Assembly (NCBI RefSeq): GCF_000686725.1
Contig: NZ_KK366008.1
Location: 200,074 to 264,073 of the forward strand
Length of the DNA: 64,000 bases
From: Clostridium akagii DSM 12554
GTDB lineage: Bacteria; Bacillota; Clostridia; Clostridiales; Clostridiaceae
Direction of reading: 5' to 3'
Numbering within the stretch: position 1 is the first letter of the stretch; each line of letters begins with the position of its first letter. Made by a program: the position numbers and the translations under genes. Of the stretch, positions 17,414 through 27,700 are shown in pieces. Under the pieces are notes generated by a model that searched no databases, was not told where the DNA came from, and saw nothing but the letters and a program-made list of their open reading frames with translations.

Positions 17414-17864
17414 TTATAAAATTATTTCATTTTTGAATTTTATGTTTTTGAAATATTTTAATATTTTGTTATTTATATTATACAAACATATGGCTATTAT
17501 ACCAATGATTACACAAGTAATTATAAATACACAGAACACTTCACTAAGTGATAATATTTTAGGATTCTTTAACATAATTTTTCTTAATATAGGAAAACAT
17601 AAATAAATTAAAATCATACATCCTAAAAACAACTCTCCTAGTATGTAATACTTAGGTATTACATACTAGCTATCCATCCATTCCCAAAAAACTTAAAGCA
17701 AAAGTCCATTTTGGTGCTGAATGTTGGATAGATTTATTAATGTAAAATATATCTGAGAATGCACACCCATAGGCTATATAAAACATTGGGTATATTTTTA
17801 TAAATCTTTTTTTAAAATAGTCTATTAAAGAAAATTCTTGTTCATAAACATACATTAAAGTTAA
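17414..17864 (-). pseudogene. Acyltransferase_3 (OafA/WecH-like) pseudogene, truncated and frameshifted
   Basis: Two pieces of one membrane O-acetyltransferase are visible. The first (17864 to 17670) reads YEQEFSLIDYFKKRFIKIYP and PKWTFALSFLGMDG, then hits TAG. In another frame the protein continues as YVIPKYYILGELFLGCMILI and runs to 17414, ending in hydrophobic helices like the true C-terminus. Compared with family members, the junction has 7 nt where 9 are expected, so two bases are lost (or one gained). The N-terminal first helix is absent, and the span from ILRKIML to the final helices is too short, so an internal piece is also missing. The family adds acetyl groups to surface sugars, so loss would change polymer decoration. 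Confidence 0.75.
17638..17669. repeat. Perfect 14-bp palindrome at the pseudogene frameshift
   Basis: CTAGTATGTAATAC (17638-17651 as read on plus) and GTATTACATACTAG (17656-17669) flank a 4-nt spacer. The frameshift of the acyltransferase pseudogene lies at one edge of it. Confidence 0.85.
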
Positions 17865-18129
17865 CTAAGCTTACTTTTAATTAGCTGAAAATGTTAAAAT
17901 CGGTTAATATTTACGAACCGAAATTTGTGAAAATTTAAATTTTTAATATTCTTTCAATGTTACAACAATTTTAAGCCATAAAATCTAAGCAATAATTCAG
18001 ATATAGAACATAGCAACGAAATAAACATGCTAATAGCATTATAACAAACGTCTTTATATAATACTTTGAGTTCTTAAATTTACTCTTTAGAATAATGAAG
18101 AACAGAAAACAAAAAACAAAATATTTTTT
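17865..18129. other. Gene-free AT-rich stretch with membrane-protein debris
   Basis: No intact gene is visible. On the minus strand, between about 18090 and 17970, an ATG-less frame reads YYIKTFVIMLLACLFRC and stops at MA, which resembles the last helix of a membrane protein. This may be the end of the gene whose beginning is at 18130-18309. Confidence 0.4.
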
Positions 18130-18309
18130 TTAAATGGTAATAATTTTATTGAACAAAACACTATTACCATCCAAAATATCAAATTCATAATTTTCCTGTG
18201 GACACCTGATAAGCTCTATAAAAATCAATAATGTTGCAAAGGCTAATGCAAACAATAAAAAAAAGTATTCAATTTTAATATGTACTTTATTCTTATCAAA
18301 TTTTATCAT
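18130..18309 (-). pseudogene. Truncated membrane protein, N-terminal fragment
   Basis: The 59-residue frame (MIKFDKNKVHIKIEYFFLLF onward) has one clear membrane helix followed by about 25 polar residues and stops, like the first helix and start of an outer loop of a much larger polytopic protein. ATG 18309 follows a GAGTTGGA sequence. It directly follows the DUF2304 gene, a position often held by large membrane proteins of glycan loci. I cannot assign the family with confidence; a short independent membrane peptide is also possible. Confidence 0.45.
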
Positions 18310-18333
18310 ACATTCCAACTCTTTCTTAAACAA

Positions 18334-18684
18334 TTAATTTTTCTTGAATTTTTCAATTTCAAGTTTAATTATTCCAATTTCTTGTGATAGTATCTTTACC
18401 TTCTGTTGACTCTGTGAAACCGCTATACTCAAGGTGAAAATAATATTCAAAATTAAAAATAGTATTAACAAGAACAATGTATTTACAGGTCCTTTTATAC
18501 CTATTAAATCTGATATATCATATAACAAATTAGGGAAAATGGAAAGCACTATAAATAAAATGCTTGTAATTATCCAAGTTAATGCATATTTATATTCTAA
18601 TTTTTTTTTCTTTATCATACTTAATATAAAAATCAAAAATATAGTTGACCCAAATAACAGTACAATTTCAAGTTTTGTACTCAT
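18334..18684 (-). CDS. DUF2304 family small membrane protein
   Basis: The 116-residue protein has an N-terminal helix, the conserved KKKLEYKYALTWIITSILF segment, a third helix (about 68-90) and a charged C-terminal coiled tail (KVKILSQEIGIIKLEIEKFK). This is the DUF2304 family, nearly always encoded next to a polyprenyl-phosphate hexose synthase, as here (the GT2 gene ends 13 nt upstream). Its function is unknown; a partner or membrane anchor for the synthase is plausible from context. Confidence 0.85.
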   Translation of the reverse strand: MSTKLEIVLLFGSTIFLIFILSMIKKKKLEYKYALTWIITSILFIVLSIFPNLLYDISDLIGIKGPVNTLFLLILFLILNIIFTLSIAVSQSQQKVKILSQEIGIIKLEIEKFKKN

Positions 18685-18696
18685 ATTATCACCCCA

Positions 18697-19389
18697 TTAA
18701 TCAATATTGGCAGTAGAAATCAATATAGCCATAGTAACTTTAATCATATAATAGATGCTCTTAAAACTACTTATGGAAGATTTCCCACCATCCCTCTCAT
18801 TCATCACAACAGCAACTTCTTTTATCTTATATTTCTTTTTTCTTAATAAAACCAAGGTTTCAGGTTCAGGATAGTCTTGGGGATAATACTCCACAAAATA
18901 CTTTATTATATTTCTATCACAAGCTCTAAACCCAGATGTTGGATCGGTGATATTAAAGCCTGTTACAATCTTTATAAGCATAGTAAAATATTTGATTCCA
19001 ACTCTTCGCATAAAAGTAGATTGAAATCCTTCTTTATCAATAAATCTAGATCCAATACAAAAATTGTTACCGTTTTTCACCTCTTCAACTATATCTTTAA
19101 TATATTCCGGGTTATGCTGACCATCACCATCTACCTGAACAGCAATATCATAATGATTGTAATAGGCATATTTATACCCGGTCTGAACTGCTCCACCTAT
19201 TCCAAGATTCACTGGAAGATCTATAACCATAACATTTTTTTCTCTACACTTCACGCTAGTATTATCCTTTGAGCAATCATTTACTACAAGAATATCATAA
19301 TTATGATTTGTTAATCGAATTTTATCAATCAATTTTTCCAAATTCTTTTCTTCATTGTATGCCGGTATAATAACAAGTACCTTACTCAA
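18697..19389 (-). CDS. GT2 polyprenyl-phosphate sugar synthase (DPM1/GtrB-like)
   Basis: This 230-residue single-domain GT2 enzyme has VLVIIPAYNEEKNLEKLID at the start, LVVNDCSKDNT, LPVNLGIGGAVQTGYKYA, the metal site VQVDGDGQHNPEYI, and DPTSGFRACDR, all typical of dolichyl- or undecaprenyl-phosphate mannose/glucose synthases. It lacks the C-terminal membrane helices of GtrB, so DUF2304 next door may supply membrane contact. Its product would be a donor for the extracellular GT-C enzymes. The start is TTG at 19389 with GGAGG 7 nt upstream. Confidence 0.87.
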   Translation of the reverse strand: MSKVLVIIPAYNEEKNLEKLIDKIRLTNHNYDILVVNDCSKDNTSVKCREKNVMVIDLPVNLGIGGAVQTGYKYAYYNHYDIAVQVDGDGQHNPEYIKDIVEEVKNGNNFCIGSRFIDKEGFQSTFMRRVGIKYFTMLIKIVTGFNITDPTSGFRACDRNIIKYFVEYYPQDYPEPETLVLLRKKKYKIKEVAVVMNERDGGKSSISSFKSIYYMIKVTMAILISTANID

Positions 19390-19410
19390 ATTATCACCTC
19401 CTATACATTT

Positions 19411-19758
19411 TTATTTTCCTAAGTTAATTACAATAACACCAACTAAAACAATTATTACTCCAACACCTTTAAACATAGTTATATTCTCTTTAAATACTAA
19501 CACTGAAGCTATCAATATTAATATTTGGCTAAGTCCTGTGGTAATAGGCACAATATAACTTAAACTATTACCTTTTAGAATTTTAATCCAAAGCAAAAAG
19601 CTTATTATATAAAATAAGAAACCTAAAATCAAAATAACATTTATATCTATACTTAATACATTACTTTTTAAAACAATGCCTGTATTTTGTGAACCCATCT
19701 TAATAAAAACAAGTCCCGCTACTGTACAAATTAAATATATAATTATACTTATTGTCAT
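19411..19758 (-). CDS. EamA/SMR-like four-helix membrane protein
   Basis: The 115-residue protein has four hydrophobic helices with the pattern of EmrE/ArnE-type half-transporters: a Gly-rich helix 1 ending VFIKMGSQNTG, helix 2-3 LLWIKILKGNSLSYIVPITT, and helix 4 KGVGVIIVLVGVIVINLGK. ArnE/ArnF-like pairs flip undecaprenyl-phosphate sugars; here, next to a polyprenyl-phosphate sugar synthase, flipping that product is a fair guess. Drug export is the alternative. Its ATG overlaps the stop of the upstream GT4 gene by 4 nt, so translation is coupled. Confidence 0.75.
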   Translation of the reverse strand: MTISIIIYLICTVAGLVFIKMGSQNTGIVLKSNVLSIDINVILILGFLFYIISFLLWIKILKGNSLSYIVPITTGLSQILILIASVLVFKENITMFKGVGVIIVLVGVIVINLGK

Positions 19759-20981
19759 ATTTTTTTCTCCCTTAGCATATTATTTGCTAAATTTACTAAT
19801 TTTATGTAATTTTTCTTTTTATCAAGATATTGATTAGCAAAAATTTTAGAATTATCCTTCATTTGTTTTAAAAGATTTCTATCCGAGTAGAGTGTCTCTA
19901 TTTTTTCAGCCAACATTTTTACATCACCAGTTTTATAATAAAATCCCATTTTGTGTTTATCAATTAAATTTTGCAATTCTCCCTTTGAACTATTTATTAT
20001 AGGAAGACCAGCTGTAAAATAATCACTAGTTTTATAACTTATAATTATAACGGGATTTTTTATTGCATTCATTGCTATATCGCACTTGCAGAGGTATGCT
20101 ATTAGTTTAGCATATTCAATATATCCTGTAATGAAATAATTAACATTTAGGTTTTCTGCTAACCCTTTCAATTTATTTTCATATGGACCAGTACCTAAGA
20201 AAAGTATTTTTATGTTATTTATACCCTTTTGCTTCAATTTACTAACTGCTAGTACAATTGTATCTAAATCGTAGTTTTCCGCTAAACTACCCACATAACT
20301 AATCCAAAATTCATCTTCTCCCTTAAAAATTTCATCATCATATTTTTCTTGGCATTTTTCTGCGAATTGTAAATCTGAGCCTAGATAAACCATTTCATTA
20401 GGAATATTTTCCTTGGTTTCTTTAAGAGCTCGATTTAAATATGTATAATTATGAGATACAATTGCATCCGCACACCTATATGCTTTATTTGAAAGTAATT
20501 GCCATGGAAGAACCATTGTTTGTGATAATATCCTAGGTACGCTTGTTATTCCAATAAATGCTTCTGGCCATAAATCTATCACATCCACAATTAACGGAAT
20601 ATTATTTTTTTTACAGAATGATTTACATGCTAGTGTTGCTGTACTAAAAGGCATACTAACATAAATAACATTAGGATAATCTTCTTTTTTTAATTGAAAT
20701 AAATATTTTTTAATATTTCTTGCGAATATAGCATGGCTTAATATTCTTTTTATTGAAATATTGCCTCTGTATCCCAATTCATGTATAAGTTTTATCTTAT
20801 AGTCAAACAAAGTTTCATTTATATTTTCATGAAACTTTTTTCCATGATGATTGTAATCTGATGTTACTAATGTAGTTTCAAAGTCGTTGTTTGAAAATGT
20901 CCTTGCTACATAGCTTAAACGATCAAATCCGTTGTTTGTCTTTATATCTGCCCAGCTAGCAACAATAAAAATTTTATTCAT
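19755..20981 (-). CDS. GT4 family glycosyltransferase, WbuB-like
   Basis: The 408-residue enzyme has both Rossmann halves of a GT-B fold. The N-terminal half contains FDRLSYVARTFSNNDFETTL and DVIDLWPEAF, the latter frequent in WbuB/fucosyl-amine transferases. The C-terminal half has WISYVGSLAENYDLDTIVLA, ILFLGTGPYENKL and SYKTSDYFTAGLPIINSSKG. Expected role: transfer of a sugar to the lipid-linked intermediate in the cytoplasm. It heads a small operon (GT4, EamA-like, DPM-like, DUF2304) with its own promoter at 21105-21133. Confidence 0.85.
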   Translation of the reverse strand: MNKIFIVASWADIKTNNGFDRLSYVARTFSNNDFETTLVTSDYNHHGKKFHENINETLFDYKIKLIHELGYRGNISIKRILSHAIFARNIKKYLFQLKKEDYPNVIYVSMPFSTATLACKSFCKKNNIPLIVDVIDLWPEAFIGITSVPRILSQTMVLPWQLLSNKAYRCADAIVSHNYTYLNRALKETKENIPNEMVYLGSDLQFAEKCQEKYDDEIFKGEDEFWISYVGSLAENYDLDTIVLAVSKLKQKGINNIKILFLGTGPYENKLKGLAENLNVNYFITGYIEYAKLIAYLCKCDIAMNAIKNPVIIISYKTSDYFTAGLPIINSSKGELQNLIDKHKMGFYYKTGDVKMLAEKIETLYSDRNLLKQMKDNSKIFANQYLDKKKNYIKLVNLANNMLREKKI

Positions 20982-21104
20982 ATATTATCTTACCCCTTAT
21001 ATTAAGTTTAGTCTTAAATTCAATATTATTTTTTCACTTTAACCATTTACCTAATTTTCGAATTTTATTGATAAATAAGATTTTTATGCACATCACCACA
21101 ATTT

Positions 21105-21133
21105 ATATTATTATTTTATACAATATAAGTCAA
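21105..21133 (-). promoter_or_regulatory. Promoter of the GT4-DUF2304 operon
   Basis: On the minus strand TTGACT (21128-21133) and TAATAT (21105-21110) are 17 bp apart. Confidence 0.65.
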
Positions 21134-21246
21134 GTTATAAATTTTATGATACGATTTTGTTATTTAATGCTTCTACAACTTTCAGCTATTAATATTGTTG
21201 ATAAAGATAATAATGAGCATTGGGACATATATAAAAGTTAAAAATG

Positions 21247-21275
21247 TTGACATACGTTATGCATTTTGATACTAT
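21247..21275 (+). promoter_or_regulatory. Promoter of the DUF2142 gene
   Basis: A consensus -35 TTGACA (21247-21252) is 17 bp from TACTAT (21270-21275). The gene begins about 115 nt downstream. Confidence 0.65.
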
Positions 21276-21390
21276 TATAAGGTTATTGTTGATTTTATTA
21301 TTTTTCTCATAGCTTTACATATAATCATAAATTAGTTATACTCATCACCAAAAATTTTAGCATAGCCGATTAACTATTAGGAGTGTTTTT

Positions 21391-23283
21391 ATGCAAAATC
21401 TTAGTATCAAAAAATCCTTAACCAAATTTGTTATAGTATTAGCAACTTTATTAATTTGTATTTTCATTGAGATATTTTTCTTTAACGCAAAATATTTCAC
21501 TATACCCAAAGATGAAAGGGGTTTAATTCAAGTTAATAAAAATGATTTAATTTTACACAATATGAAGCTTGAAGGTGAAAAATTTGTTATTGTTGGTAGC
21601 AAACCATATTTTCAAATACCCGGTAATAAATATATCTCCTTTATAAAATTAAATCTTAGTCCATCAACGAATAATTTTGGTATATATTGGGCTAATTCAA
21701 AAACTGGTGTAGCAACCACAACTAATATAGGTTTGAAAAATTATGCATTTATAGCTGTAAACGCTAAAGTGAATAATGCTAAATTTTATATAAATGTGGA
21801 CAAAGTAGTTAAATCCATATCCATTGATTCAGTTGTTATAGATAATAGGTTTACCTTTAATATAATTAGATTCTTGATTATTTTGTCTGTGTTAATTGTG
21901 GTCCTATTCTTTATATTCTTCAAACAATTGTCTAAACAAAAGCTTCATATTAATTTTCTTGTTTTAGTATTAACATTAGGTACTATAATTTCATTGTCAA
22001 TACCACCATATTATGCTTATGACGAAAGAGAGCATTTTATAAAATCTTATCAAACCGCCTCATTTGATCCAGGTTTTTCCCATGGAAAGCCTATAAATTG
22101 GGTTTCTAATATTAATGTTTTTTTTAATTTTAATCATTATTATAACGTAGATAATTCGTATAAAGAGAGACTGGAATTCACCAAAACCTTTTTTACAAAA
22201 GACTATTCGTCAACTAAGAAGTTTTATACTTCAACTGCACAAACTTACTTATTTGTTCCATATATTCCATCTTCAATTGGTATCTTTCTAGGTAAGCTAT
22301 TTAAACTGCCATTTATATTAACATTTTACCTTGGTAGATTTTTTTCACTGTTGATATACGCAATTTTAGGATCCTTAATAATTAAAAAAGTAAAGATTGC
22401 TAAAAGGTTGATTTTTATGATTCTACTGCTACCAGGTGTTGTGTTCACTGCTGTGTCCTATTCAGTGGACCCATTAACAAATATATTTGCTTTAGCAGCA
22501 GTTTCCATATTTATTAATATGTTATGTGCTGAGGATGGTTTCATTAATTATAAAATGATTTTAGGCTTTACAGCCTCCGTTGCCATTACAACAATGTGTA
22601 AAGTAACTTATGCACCACTATGCATTTTGATATTTGCTATACCTATTTCTAAATTCAAACATAATAAAAAAATACCTAATTTGCTTATGCGTTTGTCTAC
22701 ATTGATAATTACAGGTTTAATAGCCGCGATTACATATGCATTTGCATCAAGTAATAATATGAATCAATGGGCTATGCCAGGAGTTAACGTTCATGGTCAA
22801 ATACTTTACATTGTCCACAATTTTCCTACGTTTATACATACTGTTTATAACTTTGTAGCAGGTTCCATTATGAGTTACTTTAGTTATCCCGCTACAGCAT
22901 TAGCTTATTTTGGCTCCTTAGATCCTATCTGGTTCCTTACCATCTTAATTTCGCTATTTACAATAGCTATTACAGATAATGAATCTGATATTCTAAGTCT
23001 TAAAATATCTTCCAAAGTATTTATACTTTTATCTGTAGGCCTTAGTTGGGGACTAGTTATTAGTGCATTGTATTTAACATTTACACCAGTTGGAAGTGCA
23101 GATATTTTAGGTGTTCAAGGAAGATACTTTGCCCCTTTATTATTACCATTTTTCTTATTATTCAAAAATGATAAAATATTATATAAATTCAAAGAAGAAA
23201 ATCTTAATTATATTATATCAATAGGATCTAGTTCACTATTACTTATGACTGCAATAAAAATTTTTTTACAATGTAATAATTAA
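21391..23283 (+). CDS. DUF2142 family polytopic membrane protein
   Basis: This 630-residue protein has an N-terminal helix, a soluble outer domain (about 45-150), then about eleven helices. After helix 3 comes SIPPYYAYDEREHFIKSYQ, which corresponds to the PPDE-x-HF motif of DUF2142 and of related GT-C glycosyltransferases; the acidic pair is the likely catalytic site. LLPGVVFTAVSYSVDPLTN and GVQGRYFAPLLLPF (a GRY motif before the last helices) are also family features. I infer a glycosyltransferase using a polyprenyl-phosphate sugar outside the cell. It is the only plus-strand gene in the polysaccharide locus and has its own consensus-like promoter. Confidence 0.82.
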   Translation: MQNLSIKKSLTKFVIVLATLLICIFIEIFFFNAKYFTIPKDERGLIQVNKNDLILHNMKLEGEKFVIVGSKPYFQIPGNKYISFIKLNLSPSTNNFGIYWANSKTGVATTTNIGLKNYAFIAVNAKVNNAKFYINVDKVVKSISIDSVVIDNRFTFNIIRFLIILSVLIVVLFFIFFKQLSKQKLHINFLVLVLTLGTIISLSIPPYYAYDEREHFIKSYQTASFDPGFSHGKPINWVSNINVFFNFNHYYNVDNSYKERLEFTKTFFTKDYSSTKKFYTSTAQTYLFVPYIPSSIGIFLGKLFKLPFILTFYLGRFFSLLIYAILGSLIIKKVKIAKRLIFMILLLPGVVFTAVSYSVDPLTNIFALAAVSIFINMLCAEDGFINYKMILGFTASVAITTMCKVTYAPLCILIFAIPISKFKHNKKIPNLLMRLSTLIITGLIAAITYAFASSNNMNQWAMPGVNVHGQILYIVHNFPTFIHTVYNFVAGSIMSYFSYPATALAYFGSLDPIWFLTILISLFTIAITDNESDILSLKISSKVFILLSVGLSWGLVISALYLTFTPVGSADILGVQGRYFAPLLLPFFLLFKNDKILYKFKEENLNYIISIGSSSLLLMTAIKIFLQCNN

Positions 23284-23289
23284 TCTGAT

Positions 23290-23349
23290 AAACATTAGCA
23301 TGAAAAAAGAAGCCATAATAAATGTGGCTTCTTTTTCATGCTAATGTTT
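23290..23349. terminator. Bidirectional terminator between convergent genes
   Basis: Arms 23290-23315 and 23325-23349 pair over about 25 bp (core GAAGCCA/TGGCTTC) with A- and T-rich flanks on each side. The right arm overlaps the last codons of the minus-strand gene that ends at 23341. Confidence 0.85.
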
Positions 23350-24642
23350 ATTTAGCATTCGTATTATTTTTGATTTTATTCTAATAAAGTAATATTTGAT
23401 CAAGCTTCCATGTTTATAAAAGATTTTAACTTTTTTTGATATATCACTTGATATGTATGGTTCATTACAAAATATTTTTAACGGCTCAACAACATTTTTC
23501 CACTTAAATTCATCCTTAATTTCTCTTATATTTTGTCTGAAACTTTCATACCTCTCACTATCTTCTAACGTCTCAATTATAATATTAGCTAATTCACTAT
23601 AATCTTTTTCATTATGACAGAATCCAAGTTTATTCTTTTCAACTAATTCTGACATATAATCGCCTTTAGTTAAAACCATAGGAAGCTCACACCATAAATA
23701 GTCTAATATCCTAGTCCTAAAAGAAAATCTAGTTTCTAAATTATTTAGATATGTGCTAACACCAAGATCTGCTTCCATCAAAAAGTTTTGCCTTTCAGAA
23801 TATTCAACCCAATCATTAAAAAATATATTTTTATCATATAGTCCATATTCCTTAGCCTTTTTAATGCATTCTTCTGCTACTGTAGTATCAGAATTCATGT
23901 TTGGATGACCAATTCCCATAAAAAATAGCTTTATGTCATCTCTCTTTTTACAAATAACATTCATTGCTTCAATCAAGGTAAGAGGGTCAAACCAATTCCA
24001 TATTCCGCCACCCCAAATTAGAACCTTATCTTCTTTTCCTATATTAGGCCATACTCCCTTTAATACTTGCTTTGTTTTAACCGGTTCTTCGTTATCTAGT
24101 CCAAATGGTACCACCCCAATAAGTTTTTCCATATTAATGTTATCACTATATGTAACTGGGTTTACTCTATTAATTGCCGCAAGCATTCCAAGCCAATAAT
24201 CTTTTTGCTTTTCACTGGAGCATATAAAATAATCACCTAATGCAAGTTGTTCCAAAATAAGATCTAGGTCAGTTTCATGATATGTAAGTCTATCATTAAA
24301 ATTTATAAACTTTCTAAGTTCTAAATTTTCTAGGGTTATTGGATCATATATATCTACCACTTTAGGCTTTTTTATTTTTTTTAAGAATGGATATAATCTA
24401 AATGCAATCCCCTGTACTACAATTGAATCACTATTCTCTGCACATATCTTGAGTGCAGTCTTATCGCCTTTAATTACTTCAAATTTTTCTTCGCTTAAAT
24501 CTAGATCAGATACTTTATTGGGAATATATAGTGTAACGATGAATTGTTTACTTAGTTCTTTAGCAAAATTAAAATATCTAATACTAGGTCCTGTCATTTT
24601 TTTTGCTAGGACATCCGGGCTGATGAGTAATATTTTTTTCAC
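23341..24642 (-). CDS. GT4-like glycosyltransferase, paralog of the middle domain of the 1043-residue enzyme
   Basis: The 433-residue protein starts KKILLISPDVLAKKMTGPSI and has VLIWGGGIWNWFDPLTLIEA, LFFMGIGHPN, FFNDWVEYSERQNFL and TRFSFRTRILDYLW. All of these recur, nearly word for word, in residues about 380-790 of the large enzyme encoded just upstream, so the two arose by duplication. The GGG-x-W-x-W-F-D-P motif replaces the usual GT4 glycine-rich loop and is typical of a subgroup found in O-antigen/rhamnan loci. The start is GTG at 24642 with GAGG 8 nt before. The sugar is unknown. Confidence 0.82.
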   Translation of the reverse strand: MKKILLISPDVLAKKMTGPSIRYFNFAKELSKQFIVTLYIPNKVSDLDLSEEKFEVIKGDKTALKICAENSDSIVVQGIAFRLYPFLKKIKKPKVVDIYDPITLENLELRKFINFNDRLTYHETDLDLILEQLALGDYFICSSEKQKDYWLGMLAAINRVNPVTYSDNINMEKLIGVVPFGLDNEEPVKTKQVLKGVWPNIGKEDKVLIWGGGIWNWFDPLTLIEAMNVICKKRDDIKLFFMGIGHPNMNSDTTVAEECIKKAKEYGLYDKNIFFNDWVEYSERQNFLMEADLGVSTYLNNLETRFSFRTRILDYLWCELPMVLTKGDYMSELVEKNKLGFCHNEKDYSELANIIIETLEDSERYESFRQNIREIKDEFKWKNVVEPLKIFCNEPYISSDISKKVKIFYKHGSLIKYYFIRIKSKIIRMLNKH

Positions 24643-24714
24643 AACAATAACCTCTTCATCTTATTTTATAAAGTTCTAGATACATGACAATGTCATCACT
24701 TATCTAGAACAATT

Positions 24715-27700
24715 TTATTTCCTGAAAATCCTCTTAAAAAACGAGAAAATATTGATATTTTTTAGCCTTTTTAGCCTTTTATCTATACTTTCCATCCAAC
24801 TAGAAAGACGATTTATATCTATTTCCTTTTCATTAAGACTCTGTTCCATGATTGTAACCTTTTTTTCTAATTTTTGCAATCTCTTAAACTTCTTTACTAA
24901 AACCTCATTAATATTATTGTCTGTAGTTTGATTTTTTATTAGCCCTTCCATTTCTTCACCAAAATCCTCTGACATACTTAAATCTTCATCATCAGTTTTT
25001 GACAACATTAATCCAATTTTAGGGTCAAGAGGTTTTTTAGAATAAACACATTTAGTTCTAAATACCAAACTTCCACCAATAGCCCTTCCATTCTCCCATA
25101 TTGATCCAAACTTACCTTCACTATCTGTCTTCCATAAGGTTATGCTATTTTCATACTCACTAGTACACCCCTCAAAATAGAAGTAAAATTCTCTACCTTC
25201 AGAATTTATTATTGGTTTAAAATCAACTGTTACCCATGAATTATCTACTAAAACATTAGCCTCTATTTCCTTTTCAGCTACCACTTCATTCTTCGATGCT
25301 TCGTATAATTTAAACTTAATCTTATGAACGTTAATCCTTGCATAAGTTGCTACCTTAACCTCCACTGAAGTTAAATTAGGATATCTACATCTGAATTTTT
25401 GACCAATTCTTCTACCAGCTACTAATTGCCCAACTGCTCCGTCCTGCTTTTCCTGTTCTAGATCTACAATATAATTGCTGTTGTCATAGGCATATGCATC
25501 TTTTTTCTTTATTGGTGAATTGCAAAAATCAACAAGTGGTTTCATTACAACATCCCATCTATATTCTTCTCGTACAACCTTTAAATTCTTCTTGCACTCC
25601 TTGTAGAAATCTCCATCATCAGCCATCATTATAATAGCATTCTCTAATGACTCTGAATCCTTATATTTTACAACGACTCCTATTTTTCTTTCTTTAATTA
25701 GTTCAGCGAAATAGTCCCCTTCTGTGGCTATTATTGGTAATTCTGCCCATAAATAATCAAGTATTCTTGTCCTAAAAGAGAACCGTGTTTCAAGATTATC
25801 TAAGTGGCAACTTACCCCCGCAAACGATTCTAGAAGGAAATTTTGCCTTTCATTATAATCTACCCAATCCATATTAAAAAAGACATATTTATCTTTAATC
25901 CCAAGCTCTTCTGCAAGTTTTACAGCCTCAACTGCTACTTCCATTTCAGGAACTGCAGGATTGGGATGCTTTACCCCCATAAAGAACAATTTAATATCAC
26001 TTCGTTTTTGGGAAATAGCATATACTGCCTGTATAAGTGTGACAGGATCAAACCAGTTCCAAATTCCACCACCCCATATTAATATCTTATCATCAGGTTT
26101 TAAATTTGATACCTTTGTTTTCATCAATTCCTTTGTTTTAACTGGGTTTTCACTGCTTATACCAAAAGGAACTAGATCTATCAATTTATCCAATTTAGAT
26201 GATAAATTGTATTCATATGGATTAACTTTATTTAGTGCCGTTAACATACCAATCCACATATCCATTTGTTTATCATTCGCACATATAAAATAATCGCCAA
26301 GCCTTAATTGTTCAATTTGAATCTGAAGATTAGAATTATGGATATTTAGCCTATTTTTAATATTTTTATTTTTAAATGTTTCTAATATCTCTATTACAAA
26401 TGGATCATATATATCAACTACAAGGATTTTTTGTTTACATATATCTTTTAACTCTTGAACTAATTCTAATATTAACCCTTGAAGTATAATTATATCACTT
26501 TCCCAAGCTGCCTTAATTAGGTCTCCTGCATTTCCAAGCTCATATTCAATAATTTCAATATTATCATATTCGCCCTGAAGATCTGTTTTATTGGGTATTG
26601 CTAGAACTACATCATTATCTATACGCAAATGTTTTGCAAACTCTAAATATCTTATTCCAGGACCAGCCATTTTTTTCCCTATTGGCTCATTTGAAATAAG
26701 TAATACCTTTCTTCTGAATTTTGTTTCCAGTTTTTCTTCCACCTTATAGTTATTAAGCATATTTTGGAATTTATCAAGGTATTTGTAATCGTGATAATAT
26801 TCCACTGGAAATGGCATAAGTGGATTTGGTAATAAATTCTTTATATCTATATCACTGATTTTTCTATTCTTTTGAATGAATTGCCTTTTCTCGTTTAGTC
26901 TTTCCAAATTGCTAGTTAAATTGTTTATTGCAACTAAAGATGAATAGTTACCTTTTTCATTGTCAACTTGAAAAAATATTTCTTTATCATTTGTTATATC
27001 ATATGAATCATCTGAAATTTTAAGATCCATCTGTATCCTTTGAATCATCAAAAACAAATTACATAATACTATATCAAAATTTTCTTGTGAATAGTTTTTG
27101 TAAATTGTATAAAGTGCATTTCGCTCAAATAAGGTTTTCATTTTGTGGGTATTGAATTTTTTTGATGTCCCATTATGTTTATGATAACATTTTGATTTTG
27201 CACAAAATCTAACCTTATATCCAAGTATCCAAAGTCTCCAACCAAGATCTACATCTTCGTAATATGCAAAATAATCCTCATCGAAACCACCAATCTCAAG
27301 AAATACGTCTCTATTAATAATAAGAGAACCGCCACACGCAAAAAGTATATCATTATCCTTATTATATTTTTTATCGGCCTCTTTTATATCCATACCATAA
27401 TCAAATTGATATCCATATCCAGCAAAATTCACACTGCCACCTGCAAAATCTAATTTGGTGCCATCCCAATTGACTATTTTACTTCCTACGCATGCATATT
27501 CGCCATCATCTGAGCAATTATCTAAGGTTTCAAACATGTCATTTAGCCAATTTTTGTCTATTTTCATATCATTATTTATCAATGCAAGGTAGTCACCTGT
27601 AGCAATTTTAGCAGCATCATTATTTGGTTTTGCAAAACCCTCATTGGTATCATTTTTTATTATATCAACATATGGAAACTTACTTTCAACAAATTGTACA

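Larger units (their letters stand above)
20982..21390. other. Divergent intergenic region
   Basis: This 409-bp region has no gene. It holds two outward promoters (21105-21133 on minus, 21247-21275 on plus) and is otherwise AT-rich sequence with no clear hairpin. The leaders would be about 110-120 nt each. Confidence 0.7.
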
